Shown here piece after piece: positions 1-7,955 of a DNA stretch of 64,000 nucleotides; the stretch's first letter is position 1; every line of letters starts with the position of its first letter. The notes under the pieces are model-generated. The model was not told the origin of the DNA and did not search any database. It saw only the letters and a list, made by a program, of their open reading frames with translations. Made by a program: the position numbers and the translations under genes. Source of the stretch: Streptomyces sp. BHT-5-2 (lineage in GTDB: Bacteria; Actinomycetota; Actinomycetes; Streptomycetales; Streptomycetaceae); assembly GCF_019774615.1 (NCBI RefSeq), contig NZ_CP081496.1, forward strand, positions 3,968,001 through 4,032,000. Reading direction: 5' to 3'.

Positions 1-135
1 TGTCAGTAGTGGTGCTTCCCGGTGCAGGCGAGCGGCGTTGTGGTGCTCCTCCTCCAGAGTCCGGCCCGCCCCACTCACAAGTTCCAGCAGTGGGCCGCCC
101 ACCTGCTGCACACCGGGAGGAGACTGCCCGCAAGT

Positions 136-1566
136 TCAGTGACGCCGCCTGGTGGTGAACAACGCGACGGCTGTCACTGCCAGACCGTCGAGGCAGAGGA
201 ACGCCCACGGGAGGTGCGTGGCGTTGCCGAGGTGATGAGGAGCTGCGGATGGCCCGGGCCCGACGGCCAGAAACCCTCCCAGGACGGCAACGCCCAGGGC
301 GTTGCCGAACTGACGCGCGGTGGCGGCGACTGCCGAGGCGACTCCTGCCTGGTTTGCCGGCATGGCGCTCACGGCAGTGCTGGTGATCGGTGGGTTCACC
401 AGGCCGAGTCCGGTGCCCAGCAGCACGTAGGCGGCCGCGATCCCGGCGTAGGAGGTGGTGGAGCCCACCCGGAGCAGCATGGCGCTGCCCGCCGTGATGA
501 GGAGTCCGGCGGCAGTCATTGGCGGGCAGGGCCCGTACCGGGCCACCAACCAGCCGCCCAGTGGTCCTCCGGCGGCGATCGCCACCGTGGCCGGCAGCAG
601 GGCCACTCCGGCGGTCAGGGCGGACAATCCCCGCTCCTGCTGCAGGTACAGGGTGTTGACGAGCAGGAACCCGGCCAGCGCCACGAACGCCAGCAGAGCG
701 ATCACGTTCGCGCCGGTGAACGGAAGGTTGCGGAAGTACCGCAGGTCCAGCAACGGTTCGCGCTGCCGCAGCTCGACCACGACGAAAGCGATGAGTGCGG
801 CGGCAGCGAGCACGAAACCAGTCACGATCGACGGTCTGGCCCATCCGTCCCGGGGCCCCTGGACAAGGGTGTAGGTCACCGTGGCCAGGAACACGATCAT
901 CAAGCCCTGTCCGAACGGGTCCGCCCGGCGGGGTCGGGATGCGCGGGATTCGGGTACGAACCGATGCGCGAGCATCAACGTGGCCAGGCCGAGCGGGATG
1001 TTGACCCAGAACACCGAGCGCCAGCCCGCGGCACTCACGAGCAGTCCACCGGCCAGTGGCCCACACGCGGTGGCTATGCCGAAGATCCCACTCCACACTC
1101 CCAGCGCCCGGTCCCGCTCGCCGGGGTCACGGAAGACGTCGCGCACGATCGACAGCGAAGTCGGTGTCAGCGCGGCCCCTCCGATGGCCTGAACCACCCG
1201 TGCCGCGATCAGCGTTTCCAGGTTCACGGCCATGCTGCACAGCGCCGACCCGATGGTGAAGACCAGCACTCCGAACAGGAACAGTCGACGTCGGCCCAAC
1301 CGGTCGCCGATGGAACCGGCCAGCAGGAGCAGGCTGCCGAGTACCGACAGGTAGGCATCCATCACCCACTGCAGTGCGGTCAGATCGCAGGCCAGGCTGG
1401 TCTGGATCGCGGGCAACGCGACGTTGAGGATGGTGTTGTCCAGGTAGGTCATGAACAGGGTCAGACCGCAGATCCCCAGCACCGCCAGTCGGCGGCGCCG
1501 CCCCGAAGGGCCCGTCAAGGTGTCCCGGATCGCGGTGGTCGGTGGTAGGCGGAGGTGTGCAGACAT
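136..1566 (-). CDS. DHA2-type MFS drug/proton antiporter
   Basis: This 476-residue polytopic membrane protein looks like a 14-helix major facilitator exporter of the DHA2 (EmrB/QacA) group. Motif A-like residues follow the second helix (GDRLGRRR). A motif C-like stretch (GIATACGPLAGG) lies in the fifth helix, as in proton-driven drug exporters. The family expels small hydrophobic compounds across the cytoplasmic membrane. I start it at the Met followed by SAHLRLPP, because the longer open frame would run into the divergent AraC-type gene. It is divergent from that regulator, with only about 55 bases between the two starts, so it is probably its target. It could export the product of the adjacent PKS cluster, but the 1.6-kb gap makes that uncertain. 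Confidence 0.85.
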   Translation of the reverse strand: MSAHLRLPPTTAIRDTLTGPSGRRRRLAVLGICGLTLFMTYLDNTILNVALPAIQTSLACDLTALQWVMDAYLSVLGSLLLLAGSIGDRLGRRRLFLFGVLVFTIGSALCSMAVNLETLIAARVVQAIGGAALTPTSLSIVRDVFRDPGERDRALGVWSGIFGIATACGPLAGGLLVSAAGWRSVFWVNIPLGLATLMLAHRFVPESRASRPRRADPFGQGLMIVFLATVTYTLVQGPRDGWARPSIVTGFVLAAAALIAFVVVELRQREPLLDLRYFRNLPFTGANVIALLAFVALAGFLLVNTLYLQQERGLSALTAGVALLPATVAIAAGGPLGGWLVARYGPCPPMTAAGLLITAGSAMLLRVGSTTSYAGIAAAYVLLGTGLGLVNPPITSTAVSAMPANQAGVASAVAATARQFGNALGVAVLGGFLAVGPGPSAAPHHLGNATHLPWAFLCLDGLAVTAVALFTTRRRH

Positions 1567-1579
1567 GGAGCACAATCTC

Positions 1580-1608
1580 ACCGATGCGGTGCCTTGCGGG
1601 CTACCGAT
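1580..1608. promoter_or_regulatory. direct repeat in divergent promoter, candidate AraC operator
   Basis: The hexamer ACCGAT occurs at 1580-1585 and again at 1603-1608 in the same orientation, 23 bases apart (about two helical turns). It lies in the roughly 55-base gap between the divergent exporter and AraC-type genes. AraC-family proteins often bind direct repeats on one DNA face. The repeat is short, so chance is a real alternative. Confidence 0.3.
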
Positions 1609-1621
1609 AGGCTGCCACGTC

Positions 1622-2377
1622 ATGCTCGTAGCCCGCCATATGCCCAGAGCAGGGTGGATCTCCCACGACCTGACCCACGGCGACATCAGTCCCCCTCACC
1701 AGCACGAGCGCGGACACCTCGTCTATGCCGCCAGCGGCATCCTGTCGGTCACAACCCAGCGGGGCAGGTGGATCTGCCCCGCCAACCGAGCCGCCTGGAC
1801 CCCGGCCCGGACCGTGCACCAGCACCAGGCCCATGGGCGTACCGACATGCGCATCGTGTTCATCGCGCCCTCCCTGGCCCACGCCCTTCCCAACCGGCCC
1901 GCCGTACTTGCCGTTTCCGGACTGGCCCGGGAAGTCCTGCTGGCGCTCACCGGCAGCCGCTCCTATCGCCCGGCCACCCGCACGCGGTTACGCGCTGTCC
2001 TCGTCGAGGAAGTCAGCACGTCCTCGGAGCAACCTCTGCACCTGCCCGAGCCCCAGGACGACCGCCTACGGGCCCTGGCCCGCCTGCTCCATGGCGACCC
2101 CGCCAACACCGCTCCACTGGCGACGCTCGGCCAGGCCGTGGGCGCCAGCGAACGCACCCTCAGCCGGCTGTTCCACGACGAACTGGGCATGAGCTTTCAT
2201 CAATGGCGCACCCAACTGCGCCTTCATCACGCCCTGGTTCTGCTCTCGGAGGGGCACACCGTCACCACCACGGCTCATGCCTGCGGGTGGTCCAACCCCA
2301 GCACCTTCATCCACGCCTTCACCTCGGCCATCGGGCAAACTCCCGGCAGTTACCAACACGACTTGCGGGGTGGGTAG
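1622..2377 (+). CDS. AraC-family transcriptional regulator with cupin sensor
   Basis: The protein is about 251 residues. Its N-terminal cupin-like region contains the HQHERGHLVYAASG and WICPANRAAW type motifs of the AraC_binding family. A C-terminal double helix-turn-helix follows, including GASERTLSRLF and the closing ACGWSNPSTFIHAF and GQTPGSY motifs. It probably controls the divergent exporter. The start is uncertain: ATG at 1622 leaves a short intergenic region, 1640 is also possible, and 1565 would overlap the divergent start. Codon 123 from this start (1988-1990) is TTA, the rare leucine codon read by the bldA tRNA, so translation may be delayed to late growth. Confidence 0.85.
   Translation: MLVARHMPRAGWISHDLTHGDISPPHQHERGHLVYAASGILSVTTQRGRWICPANRAAWTPARTVHQHQAHGRTDMRIVFIAPSLAHALPNRPAVLAVSGLAREVLLALTGSRSYRPATRTRLRAVLVEEVSTSSEQPLHLPEPQDDRLRALARLLHGDPANTAPLATLGQAVGASERTLSRLFHDELGMSFHQWRTQLRLHHALVLLSEGHTVTTTAHACGWSNPSTFIHAFTSAIGQTPGSYQHDLRGG
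1988..1990 (+). promoter_or_regulatory. TTA codon (bldA target) in the AraC-type regulator
   Basis: The in-frame leucine codon is TTA, preceded by codons for R-T-R. In Streptomyces, TTA is decoded only by the developmentally controlled bldA tRNA, and it is concentrated in regulators of secondary metabolism. The effect on this gene is inferred. Confidence 0.75.
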
Positions 2378-3972
2378 TTCGAGGCACCGAGCTTTCCTGG
2401 CATGCCAGGCATGGCTGATGTGCCATCGTGCCAGGCAACGCGACGGGGTCCGGCGCCACGAACGCCGGGCGTTTTCTGCTTGCCAGTTGAGCGCAGATCG
2501 TGATGCGGGCTCGTTGGGGAGCGGACGAGCGGTTCGCTCAGCGGTGGTTGGCCGGGGCGGCCGTGAGTGCTGTGTCTGCGGCATCGAGGATCCTGCCGAA
2601 GACGTGGGCGACGACCGGCTTGGCAAGTGCCCGGGTGAACTGTTCTCCGGAGAGACCCCGCAGGGGCCGCAACTGTGACGCCTTCCGCTGTGACGTGCCT
2701 CACTCCGTGGCCGGCCGGCGTCATCCACGACATGCGAGTCGACCGCGGCCACGGCATCGTCGGAGCGCTTGGCGGAACCGGCATGCCGCGCGTTCCTTCG
2801 CGCCAGGCAGCGCGGGGTTCCCGGTCGTATCGCGTTGTACTTTTTCGTTTCCGGGGCGCTCTCCGGGGCGTTCTATTGCGGCGCGGTGCGGAAATGGTCG
2901 TGCGCCTCGTCTGGCGTCATATGCCTTTCGGTCATTGCCATGGCTTGTGCTCGACCCGCGGTATCCCTCTCGTTACTCAGTGAAACACGATGCTGTTGGC
3001 GCTTTCCGGCCAGGCCGGCCGGGAAGTGATGCCGGACACGTTTCGGTGCGGTTTTCACGCGTGGCGTCCGGTGAGGAGCGGATCGACTCCGGCGGAGCGG
3101 GGAGGTGGAGGTGAATGCTGGTGTCCTCCGTGCCCTCGTACCCGTGGTCACAGGGGGCGTGTCGTGCTCCGTCGGGAGTTTGGTTTCTGCCATTCAGCTC
3201 AGGTCGGTGGTGGGCGAGTCGGCCATGTCCAGAAGGCGCTGTCGGCCTGCCTTGCTGTGGTTAGGTTCCTTCCGTCGATGAGCTGGCGTCGCACGACCCC
3301 GTGCCAGCACCCAATTGGCGAGCGCATCGTTGCCGGTTACCCCGGCCGGCCAAGCGCCCGCCTGCGCAGAGAGGCTGAACCATACGTGTGGCTGTCATTG
3401 GACAGGGCTATGTGGGCTCGCCTCTTCCACTCGCCGCTGTCTCTGCGGGGGCACCGCGTTCTCGCCGTCGAACCGGATCGCGTTCGCACGGGCCTGTTCC
3501 ACCTGGGAGTGGCCTCGACCCGTGTGCGGTGCCCGGCGCAGCGGGGAACGGGCGTGATGGCTGACGGCGCTCACGCCGTGGTGAGCGGGGGCTGTCGCCT
3601 TTCCCACGATCCGCCGAGTGCCTCCGCCAAGGCCGGGCGTGTGGCTTCGCTGCGGGGTAATTAGCCAAAGGCCGTCAACGGCGGTGTCTGCAAACTGTGC
3701 CCGGTAGGGCGGGACGCTGCCGGTCCGCGGTCTGATCACTGGACTTCTCGGCGCAGTGCCGACGGTCGTTTCACGGCCGCCGGATTGTTGCGCGTACTGG
3801 TTGCGCAGCAGCCTGATTCGGAGTTTGTGCTGCCGTCTTCGGGCGGCGGTATACCCGAGCGCGCTGCCGATCGTTCCCAGGCCGCGCGCCGGCGACCGCA
3901 TTCGTGACTTCCACTTCCACTTTGCCGGTACCCGTGCCGGTCGACTGGCTTGTCTGAATCCGAAGGAGCACA
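2378..3972. other. 1.6-kb stretch with no convincing gene
   Basis: All frames contain open stretches, as expected at this GC content. None shows a recognisable family, a good ribosome-binding site or the codon bias of its neighbours. I see a 7-bp inverted repeat at 3568-3587 (CGCTCAC, 6-base loop, GTGAGCG). A weak promoter-like pair, TTGTGC (3825-3830) and TATACC (3850-3855) with a 19-base spacer, lies upstream of the ammonia-lyase gene. The stretch probably marks the left border of the alkaloid cluster, possibly with decayed sequence. Confidence 0.5.
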
Positions 3973-5556
3973 ATGACGAACTATTCGTTGGTCGATGAGG
4001 CGACGGCAGGACTGCGTTCCGAAATCGACGGGCACCTGCCCGTGGTGACGATCCCCGGCAGGTTGACGCCCGCCGACCTCGAAGTGGCCGCCCAGGGCCC
4101 GGTACAGGTGGACATCGCCGAGACCGCGATGAAGCGCGTCGCGGAGTGCCACACGTTCATGGAGTCGTGTGTCGCCGAGGGGCGAGAAATCTACGGAATG
4201 ACCACCGGCTTCGGGTCGTTGGTCGATTTCGCGGGGCGTTCTTCCGCGGCCGAGCAGTGCAACGGGCTGTTGGATTTCCTGAAGGCCGGTCACGGCCCCG
4301 ACCTGCCGCCGGAGGTGGTGCGGGCCACCCTGCTGGCCCGCCTGTGGTCCCTTACGCACGGGCGCTCGGCGATCTCGCCGGACGCGCTGGAGGCGTTGGC
4401 CGCCGTGCTCCGGACGCCCTTCACCCCGGCCGTGCCGCAGTGGGGATCCGTCGGCGCCAGCGGAGACCTGATTCCGCTCACCTATGTCGTGCGTGCCTTG
4501 CAGGGGCAGGGACACGCCTACCTGGACGGGACGCGCATACCCGCCGCCGAGGCGCTGAAGAGAGCCGGCCTCGAACCCCTTCAGCTGGCCGGGCGTGACG
4601 CGTTGGCGCTGGTCAACGGTACGTCGGTGACCGCCGCGGCCGGCGGACTGGCCCTCGCCAGCCTCACTCGCTCGCTGAACACCTCGATCGTGCTCACCGC
4701 TCTGCTGGCCGATCTGCTCGGCAGCGACGCGGGATTCGCCGCCGCACCGCTGATGGAGGCATTCGGTCACCGGCACACCGTGGAGGTCGGGGCCAGACTG
4801 CGCGACCTGCTGAAGGGGGCGACCAAGTCCGGCTCCCGGCCGTTGCAGGAGCCGTACAGCATCCGCTGCACCCCGCAGCTGATCGGCGCGGCCGCGGGCA
4901 CGCTCGACTACGCCTCGTCGGTGATCGGTGACGACCTCAACGGGATCAGCGACAACCCGCTGTTCTTCGCCGAGGACGACCTCATCACGCACGGCGGCAA
5001 CTTCTTCAGCCAGCCGGTGGCCTTCGCGGCCGATTCGATGTCGACCGTCGCGGCCCAGTTGGGCAACCTCGCCGAGCGCCAGCTCGATCTGCTCACGGAC
5101 ACCCACCGCACCGGTGGTCTGCCGCCGATGCTCGCCAGCGCCCCCGGGCGTCAACACGGCGTGGTGGGCCTACAGTTGGCGGCGACCGCGACGGTGGTGG
5201 CGATGCGCCGGGCCGCCGTGCCCGTCTCCGATCAGAGCCTGCCCACCAACGGCCACAACCAGGACGTGGTCCCGATGGGGACACAGGCCGCGCTCACCGC
5301 GCTGGAGCAGGCCGGAAAGCTGCGCTGGTTGCACGGCGCCCTGGCCGTCGCCCTGCGACAGGTCGCCTACGTCGCCGACCGCGGTGCAACGGCTCCGACG
5401 TGCGGCTCCGCCCTGGAGCGACTGAGCGAGATCGTCCCGCCGATCGACCCGGACCGTCCGCTCGACATCGATGTCCAACGGGCGACGGAGCTGCTGGAGG
5501 ACCTGTCCGCCGCGTGGTCCCCGCGGAACGGCCTGGCAGGGATCGGGTCGCTGTAG
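3973..5556 (+). CDS. phenylalanine ammonia-lyase (MIO family, aminomutase not excluded)
   Basis: This 527-residue aromatic amino acid lyase has the Ala-Ser-Gly triad at residues 162-164 (GSVGASGDLIPL), which cyclises to the MIO cofactor. It also has the conserved TTGFG, LVNGTS, QEPYSIRC and ISDNPLF segments. At the aromatic selectivity site it carries Phe-Leu (102-103, in LLDFLKAG). In this family Phe-Leu goes with phenylalanine, His-Leu with tyrosine and Ser-His with histidine. It should convert L-Phe to trans-cinnamate. A good Shine-Dalgarno (GAAGGAG) precedes ATG 3973. It leads the cluster and probably supplies the starter acid for the ligase domain at 19.9 kb. A 2,3-aminomutase making beta-Phe is possible, since the same fold does both. 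Confidence 0.9.
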   Translation: MTNYSLVDEATAGLRSEIDGHLPVVTIPGRLTPADLEVAAQGPVQVDIAETAMKRVAECHTFMESCVAEGREIYGMTTGFGSLVDFAGRSSAAEQCNGLLDFLKAGHGPDLPPEVVRATLLARLWSLTHGRSAISPDALEALAAVLRTPFTPAVPQWGSVGASGDLIPLTYVVRALQGQGHAYLDGTRIPAAEALKRAGLEPLQLAGRDALALVNGTSVTAAAGGLALASLTRSLNTSIVLTALLADLLGSDAGFAAAPLMEAFGHRHTVEVGARLRDLLKGATKSGSRPLQEPYSIRCTPQLIGAAAGTLDYASSVIGDDLNGISDNPLFFAEDDLITHGGNFFSQPVAFAADSMSTVAAQLGNLAERQLDLLTDTHRTGGLPPMLASAPGRQHGVVGLQLAATATVVAMRRAAVPVSDQSLPTNGHNQDVVPMGTQAALTALEQAGKLRWLHGALAVALRQVAYVADRGATAPTCGSALERLSEIVPPIDPDRPLDIDVQRATELLEDLSAAWSPRNGLAGIGSL

Positions 5557-5592
5557 GGACTCCCCGGGTCGGCGACGTACGCGATCCCTCCC

Positions 5593-5622
5593 CTCCCCTG
5601 GCCTGTGTGGCGGCCAGGGGAG
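5593..5622 (+). terminator. intercistronic hairpin after the ammonia-lyase gene
   Basis: A perfect 11-bp stem (CTCCCCTGGCC, 8-base loop, GGCCAGGGGAG) starts 37 bases after the ammonia-lyase stop codon. There is no T-run, as is common for high-GC actinomycete terminators. It may end or attenuate the transcript before the acyltransferase gene. Confidence 0.6.
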
Positions 5623-5665
5623 TCCAACAGGCAGCACACATACGTCCGCGGTGAAAGGAGGAACA

Positions 5666-6862
5666 TTGGTCACCGCAGCCGCTTCATACCTCCCCTCCTT
5701 GAGCAGTCTGCGCTTCGTCGCCGCATGTTTGGTGGTGGCCCAGCACGCCAGTCTCATCTGGGCCGACGGTCAGGAGAGCGCCGCTCTGCTCCGGCCGGGC
5801 TTTGCGGCCGTCTCGCTCTTCTTCATGCTGAGCGGTTTCGTTCTCACCTGGTCGGGGCGGCCCGGCACCTCCGCCCGCACGTTCTGGCGCGGCCGAGCGG
5901 CCAGGATCTACCCCACGCACCTGGTGGCCCTGGCGGGCGGGATCCTGCTGCTCTGGACGTTCGGCCAGGACGTGCCGGTGCGGCAGTGGCTCCCCAACGC
6001 CCTTCTCGTCCAGACCTGGTCGCCGCACTTCAACCTGCTGGATGCCGGGGTCAATCCGGTCAGTTGGTCCTTGTGCTGCGAGGCCGCGTTCTATGTGGTC
6101 TTCCCGCTCCTGGTGCGCCTGGCCAACGCGATCCCCGCGGCGCGCCTGTGGCGCTGGGCGGCGGCAGCCATGGCGACCACCATGCTCGTGCCGGTGCTGG
6201 TCACCGTTCTCCGGCCGGCCGTGGAGGGGGAGCCGACGTTCGGCTATTTCCCGGTCACCCTGCACCAGATGTGGCTGGTGTACGCCTTTCCGCTGGCCCG
6301 GCTGCCGGAGTTCCTCCTCGGTGTGCTGCTGGCGAGGCTGGTCAGGGAAGGGCGTGCCCATGGCGTCCGGCTGTGGCACGGTGCCGTGGCGTTGGCGGTC
6401 GTGTTGCCCTTCCAGCTGCGGGCGCCCCTGCTGTTCAGCATTGCCGCTCTGACCGTCATCCCCTTCACGGCGATCATGCTGGGTGCCGTCAACAGTGATG
6501 TCCGGAGCGGGCCGACTCTTCTTCGCAACCGCGTACTCGTATGGCTGGGCGGGGTCACCTTCGGGCTGTATATGACGCACTTCCTGGTGATTCAGAACGG
6601 ATATGAGCTCCTTGATCCGTCACATACGGCGGGCGCACTCCAGAAACTCCTTTACACGGCAGTGCTGTTGGCCGCGGCGCTCACCGTCGCCGTGCTGATG
6701 TACCGGTGCGTGGAACTGCCGATGATGCGGCTGCTGAGCGGCCGGCGGCGAGCCGGAGCCCGTACCGGACGAGAAACAGCGGTTGTCCCGGAGCCGCTTG
6801 TCGAAGCGCTGCTGCCCGGGCGTGAGACACCGTCCAAAACCGAAATGCAATCAGAGGCGTGA
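5666..6862 (+). CDS. acyltransferase 3 family integral membrane O-acyltransferase
   Basis: About 398 residues with roughly ten hydrophobic segments. It has the family hallmarks LRFVAACLVVAQH near the N-terminus (the catalytic-type His), FFMLSGFVL, RAARIYPTH, and NPVSWSLCCEAAFY, which matches the WSLxxE-type motif. Such enzymes transfer acyl groups from cytosolic acyl-CoA to sugars, antibiotics or cell-wall glycans at the membrane. The open frame extends upstream into the ammonia-lyase gene. I prefer TTG 5666 because a strong AAAGGAGG lies just upstream and the first hydrophobic helix begins right after. Its stop overlaps a possible GTG start of the next gene. It could acylate the hydroxyl left by a KR-only module, but the substrate cannot be read from sequence. 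Confidence 0.8.
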   Translation: MVTAAASYLPSLSSLRFVAACLVVAQHASLIWADGQESAALLRPGFAAVSLFFMLSGFVLTWSGRPGTSARTFWRGRAARIYPTHLVALAGGILLLWTFGQDVPVRQWLPNALLVQTWSPHFNLLDAGVNPVSWSLCCEAAFYVVFPLLVRLANAIPAARLWRWAAAAMATTMLVPVLVTVLRPAVEGEPTFGYFPVTLHQMWLVYAFPLARLPEFLLGVLLARLVREGRAHGVRLWHGAVALAVVLPFQLRAPLLFSIAALTVIPFTAIMLGAVNSDVRSGPTLLRNRVLVWLGGVTFGLYMTHFLVIQNGYELLDPSHTAGALQKLLYTAVLLAAALTVAVLMYRCVELPMMRLLSGRRRAGARTGRETAVVPEPLVEALLPGRETPSKTEMQSEA

Positions 6863-6891
6863 GTTCACAAGACATGGAAGGGGAATCGCTG

Positions 6892-7821
6892 ATGAGCGCA
6901 TCCTCACCGTCGGCGGGCCAGGACGTGCCGGACATGGCGTCACCGGATGAGCGGGCGTCGGTCACGGTCGTCGGTCTGGGGCTGATGGGTTCCGCACTGG
7001 CCGATGCGTTCCTGCGTCACGGACATCGGACGACGGTCTGGAACCGTTCGCCCGAAAAGGCGGAAGCCCTCGTCACGAAGGGGGCGCAGCGGGCCGCCAC
7101 GGTGGCCGAGGCCATTGCGGCCGGCGATCTCACGGTCGTCTGCGTCCGGGACTACGAGGCGGTACGGCACCTTCTCGACCCCGTAAGCCATGCGCTCTCC
7201 GGTCGGGTGCTGGTGAACCTCACCTCCGGGACGTCCGACGAGGCCCGGGCCATGGCCCGGTGGGCGGCCGAGCACGGCGCGGAATACCTGGACGGGGTGC
7301 TCCTGGCGGTCCCGGACACCATCGGCGAGCCCGACACCGCCATTCTGTGTGCGGGACCGCGGAAGACCTTTGACGAGCACCGTCGGTCATTGAGCGGGCT
7401 GGGCGGGGGCCTCACCCACCTCGGCACCGACGTCGGAATTCCCGCGTTGTACGACATCGCGCTGCTCGACATCATGTGGACGAGCCTGAACGGATTTCTG
7501 CACGCGCTGGCGCTCGTCGGCACCGAGAACATCAAGGCGACGGATTTCGCCCCGTACGCGAACATGCTGTTCGGCACCCTGCAATCGCTCGCCTCGGGAT
7601 ATGCACAGCAGGTCGACCAGGGCGATTACACGGCCGAGGACTCGACCATCGCCACGCACCTGGCGGCGACGGCGTATCTCGTCTCGGAGAGCGCGGCCAG
7701 AGGGATCGACGGTCAACTGCCCGAACAGGCCAGGGCGGTCATGGAAAAGGCGATCGCCCAGGGGCACGCGGGCGACGGTTACGCACGCATCATCGAGTGC
7801 TTCAGGCGACCGCCGGCCTGA
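6892..7821 (+). CDS. NADPH-dependent imine reductase
   Basis: The 309-residue protein has an N-terminal Rossmann fold (GLGLMG at 28-33) and an NRSPEK segment typical of NADPH binding. It shows the sequence signatures of imine reductases: LTSGTSDEA, YLDGVLLAVPDTIG, and the interdomain helix LYDIALLDIMW. In that helix the Asp corresponds to the proposed proton donor of one stereochemical class of the family. It belongs to the beta-hydroxyacid/6-phosphogluconate dehydrogenase superfamily, but the motifs are those of imine reductases. ATG 6892 has a GGAAGGGGA ribosome site 8 bases upstream; GTG 6859 is an alternative coupled start. In context it would reduce the cyclic imine formed after reductive release and transamination. 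Confidence 0.88.
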   Translation: MSASSPSAGQDVPDMASPDERASVTVVGLGLMGSALADAFLRHGHRTTVWNRSPEKAEALVTKGAQRAATVAEAIAAGDLTVVCVRDYEAVRHLLDPVSHALSGRVLVNLTSGTSDEARAMARWAAEHGAEYLDGVLLAVPDTIGEPDTAILCAGPRKTFDEHRRSLSGLGGGLTHLGTDVGIPALYDIALLDIMWTSLNGFLHALALVGTENIKATDFAPYANMLFGTLQSLASGYAQQVDQGDYTAEDSTIATHLAATAYLVSESAARGIDGQLPEQARAVMEKAIAQGHAGDGYARIIECFRRPPA

Positions 7822-7831
7822 CTTCGTCCCG

Positions 7832-7864
7832 GGAACCGCGCGGCGCTGCGACCGCGCGGGTTCC
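7832..7864 (+). terminator. hairpin between imine reductase and PKS genes
   Basis: GGAACCGCGCGG pairs with CCGCGCGGGTTCC (one bulged G) across an 8-base loop, ten bases after the imine reductase stop. It may separate the tailoring genes from the PKS transcript or damp read-through. Confidence 0.5.
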
Positions 7865-7955
7865 GCGGGCACTTCGGAACCAGAGACAGCATCACAAGCA
7901 TTCGCCCTGATATCGAGTCGGCGAATTGGACCGTGCGACTGGGAGTGGTATTCAC

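Noticed and set aside
22..1548. 508-residue plus-strand open frame opposite the left exporter
   Set aside because: Composition is Gly/Gln/Arg/His-rich, with no hydrophobic segments or motifs. The opposite strand is a clear MFS protein.
2990..3664. 224-residue open frame in the left gene-free stretch
   Set aside because: No family resemblance, Arg/Cys-rich composition and no good ribosome site. Probably chance at this GC content.
3825..3855. Confident vegetative promoter for the lyase gene
   Set aside because: The TTGTGC/TATACC pair has a 19-base spacer and imperfect hexamers, so it is only mentioned as a weak candidate.
3973..5556. Histidine ammonia-lyase of primary metabolism
   Set aside because: The selectivity pair is Phe-Leu, not Ser-His, and the gene lies in a PKS cluster with an acid-activating loading domain.
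6892..7821. 6-phosphogluconate or 3-hydroxyisobutyrate dehydrogenase
   Set aside because: Same superfamily, but the interdomain helix and AVPDTIG-type motif are those of imine reductases, and the context needs one.
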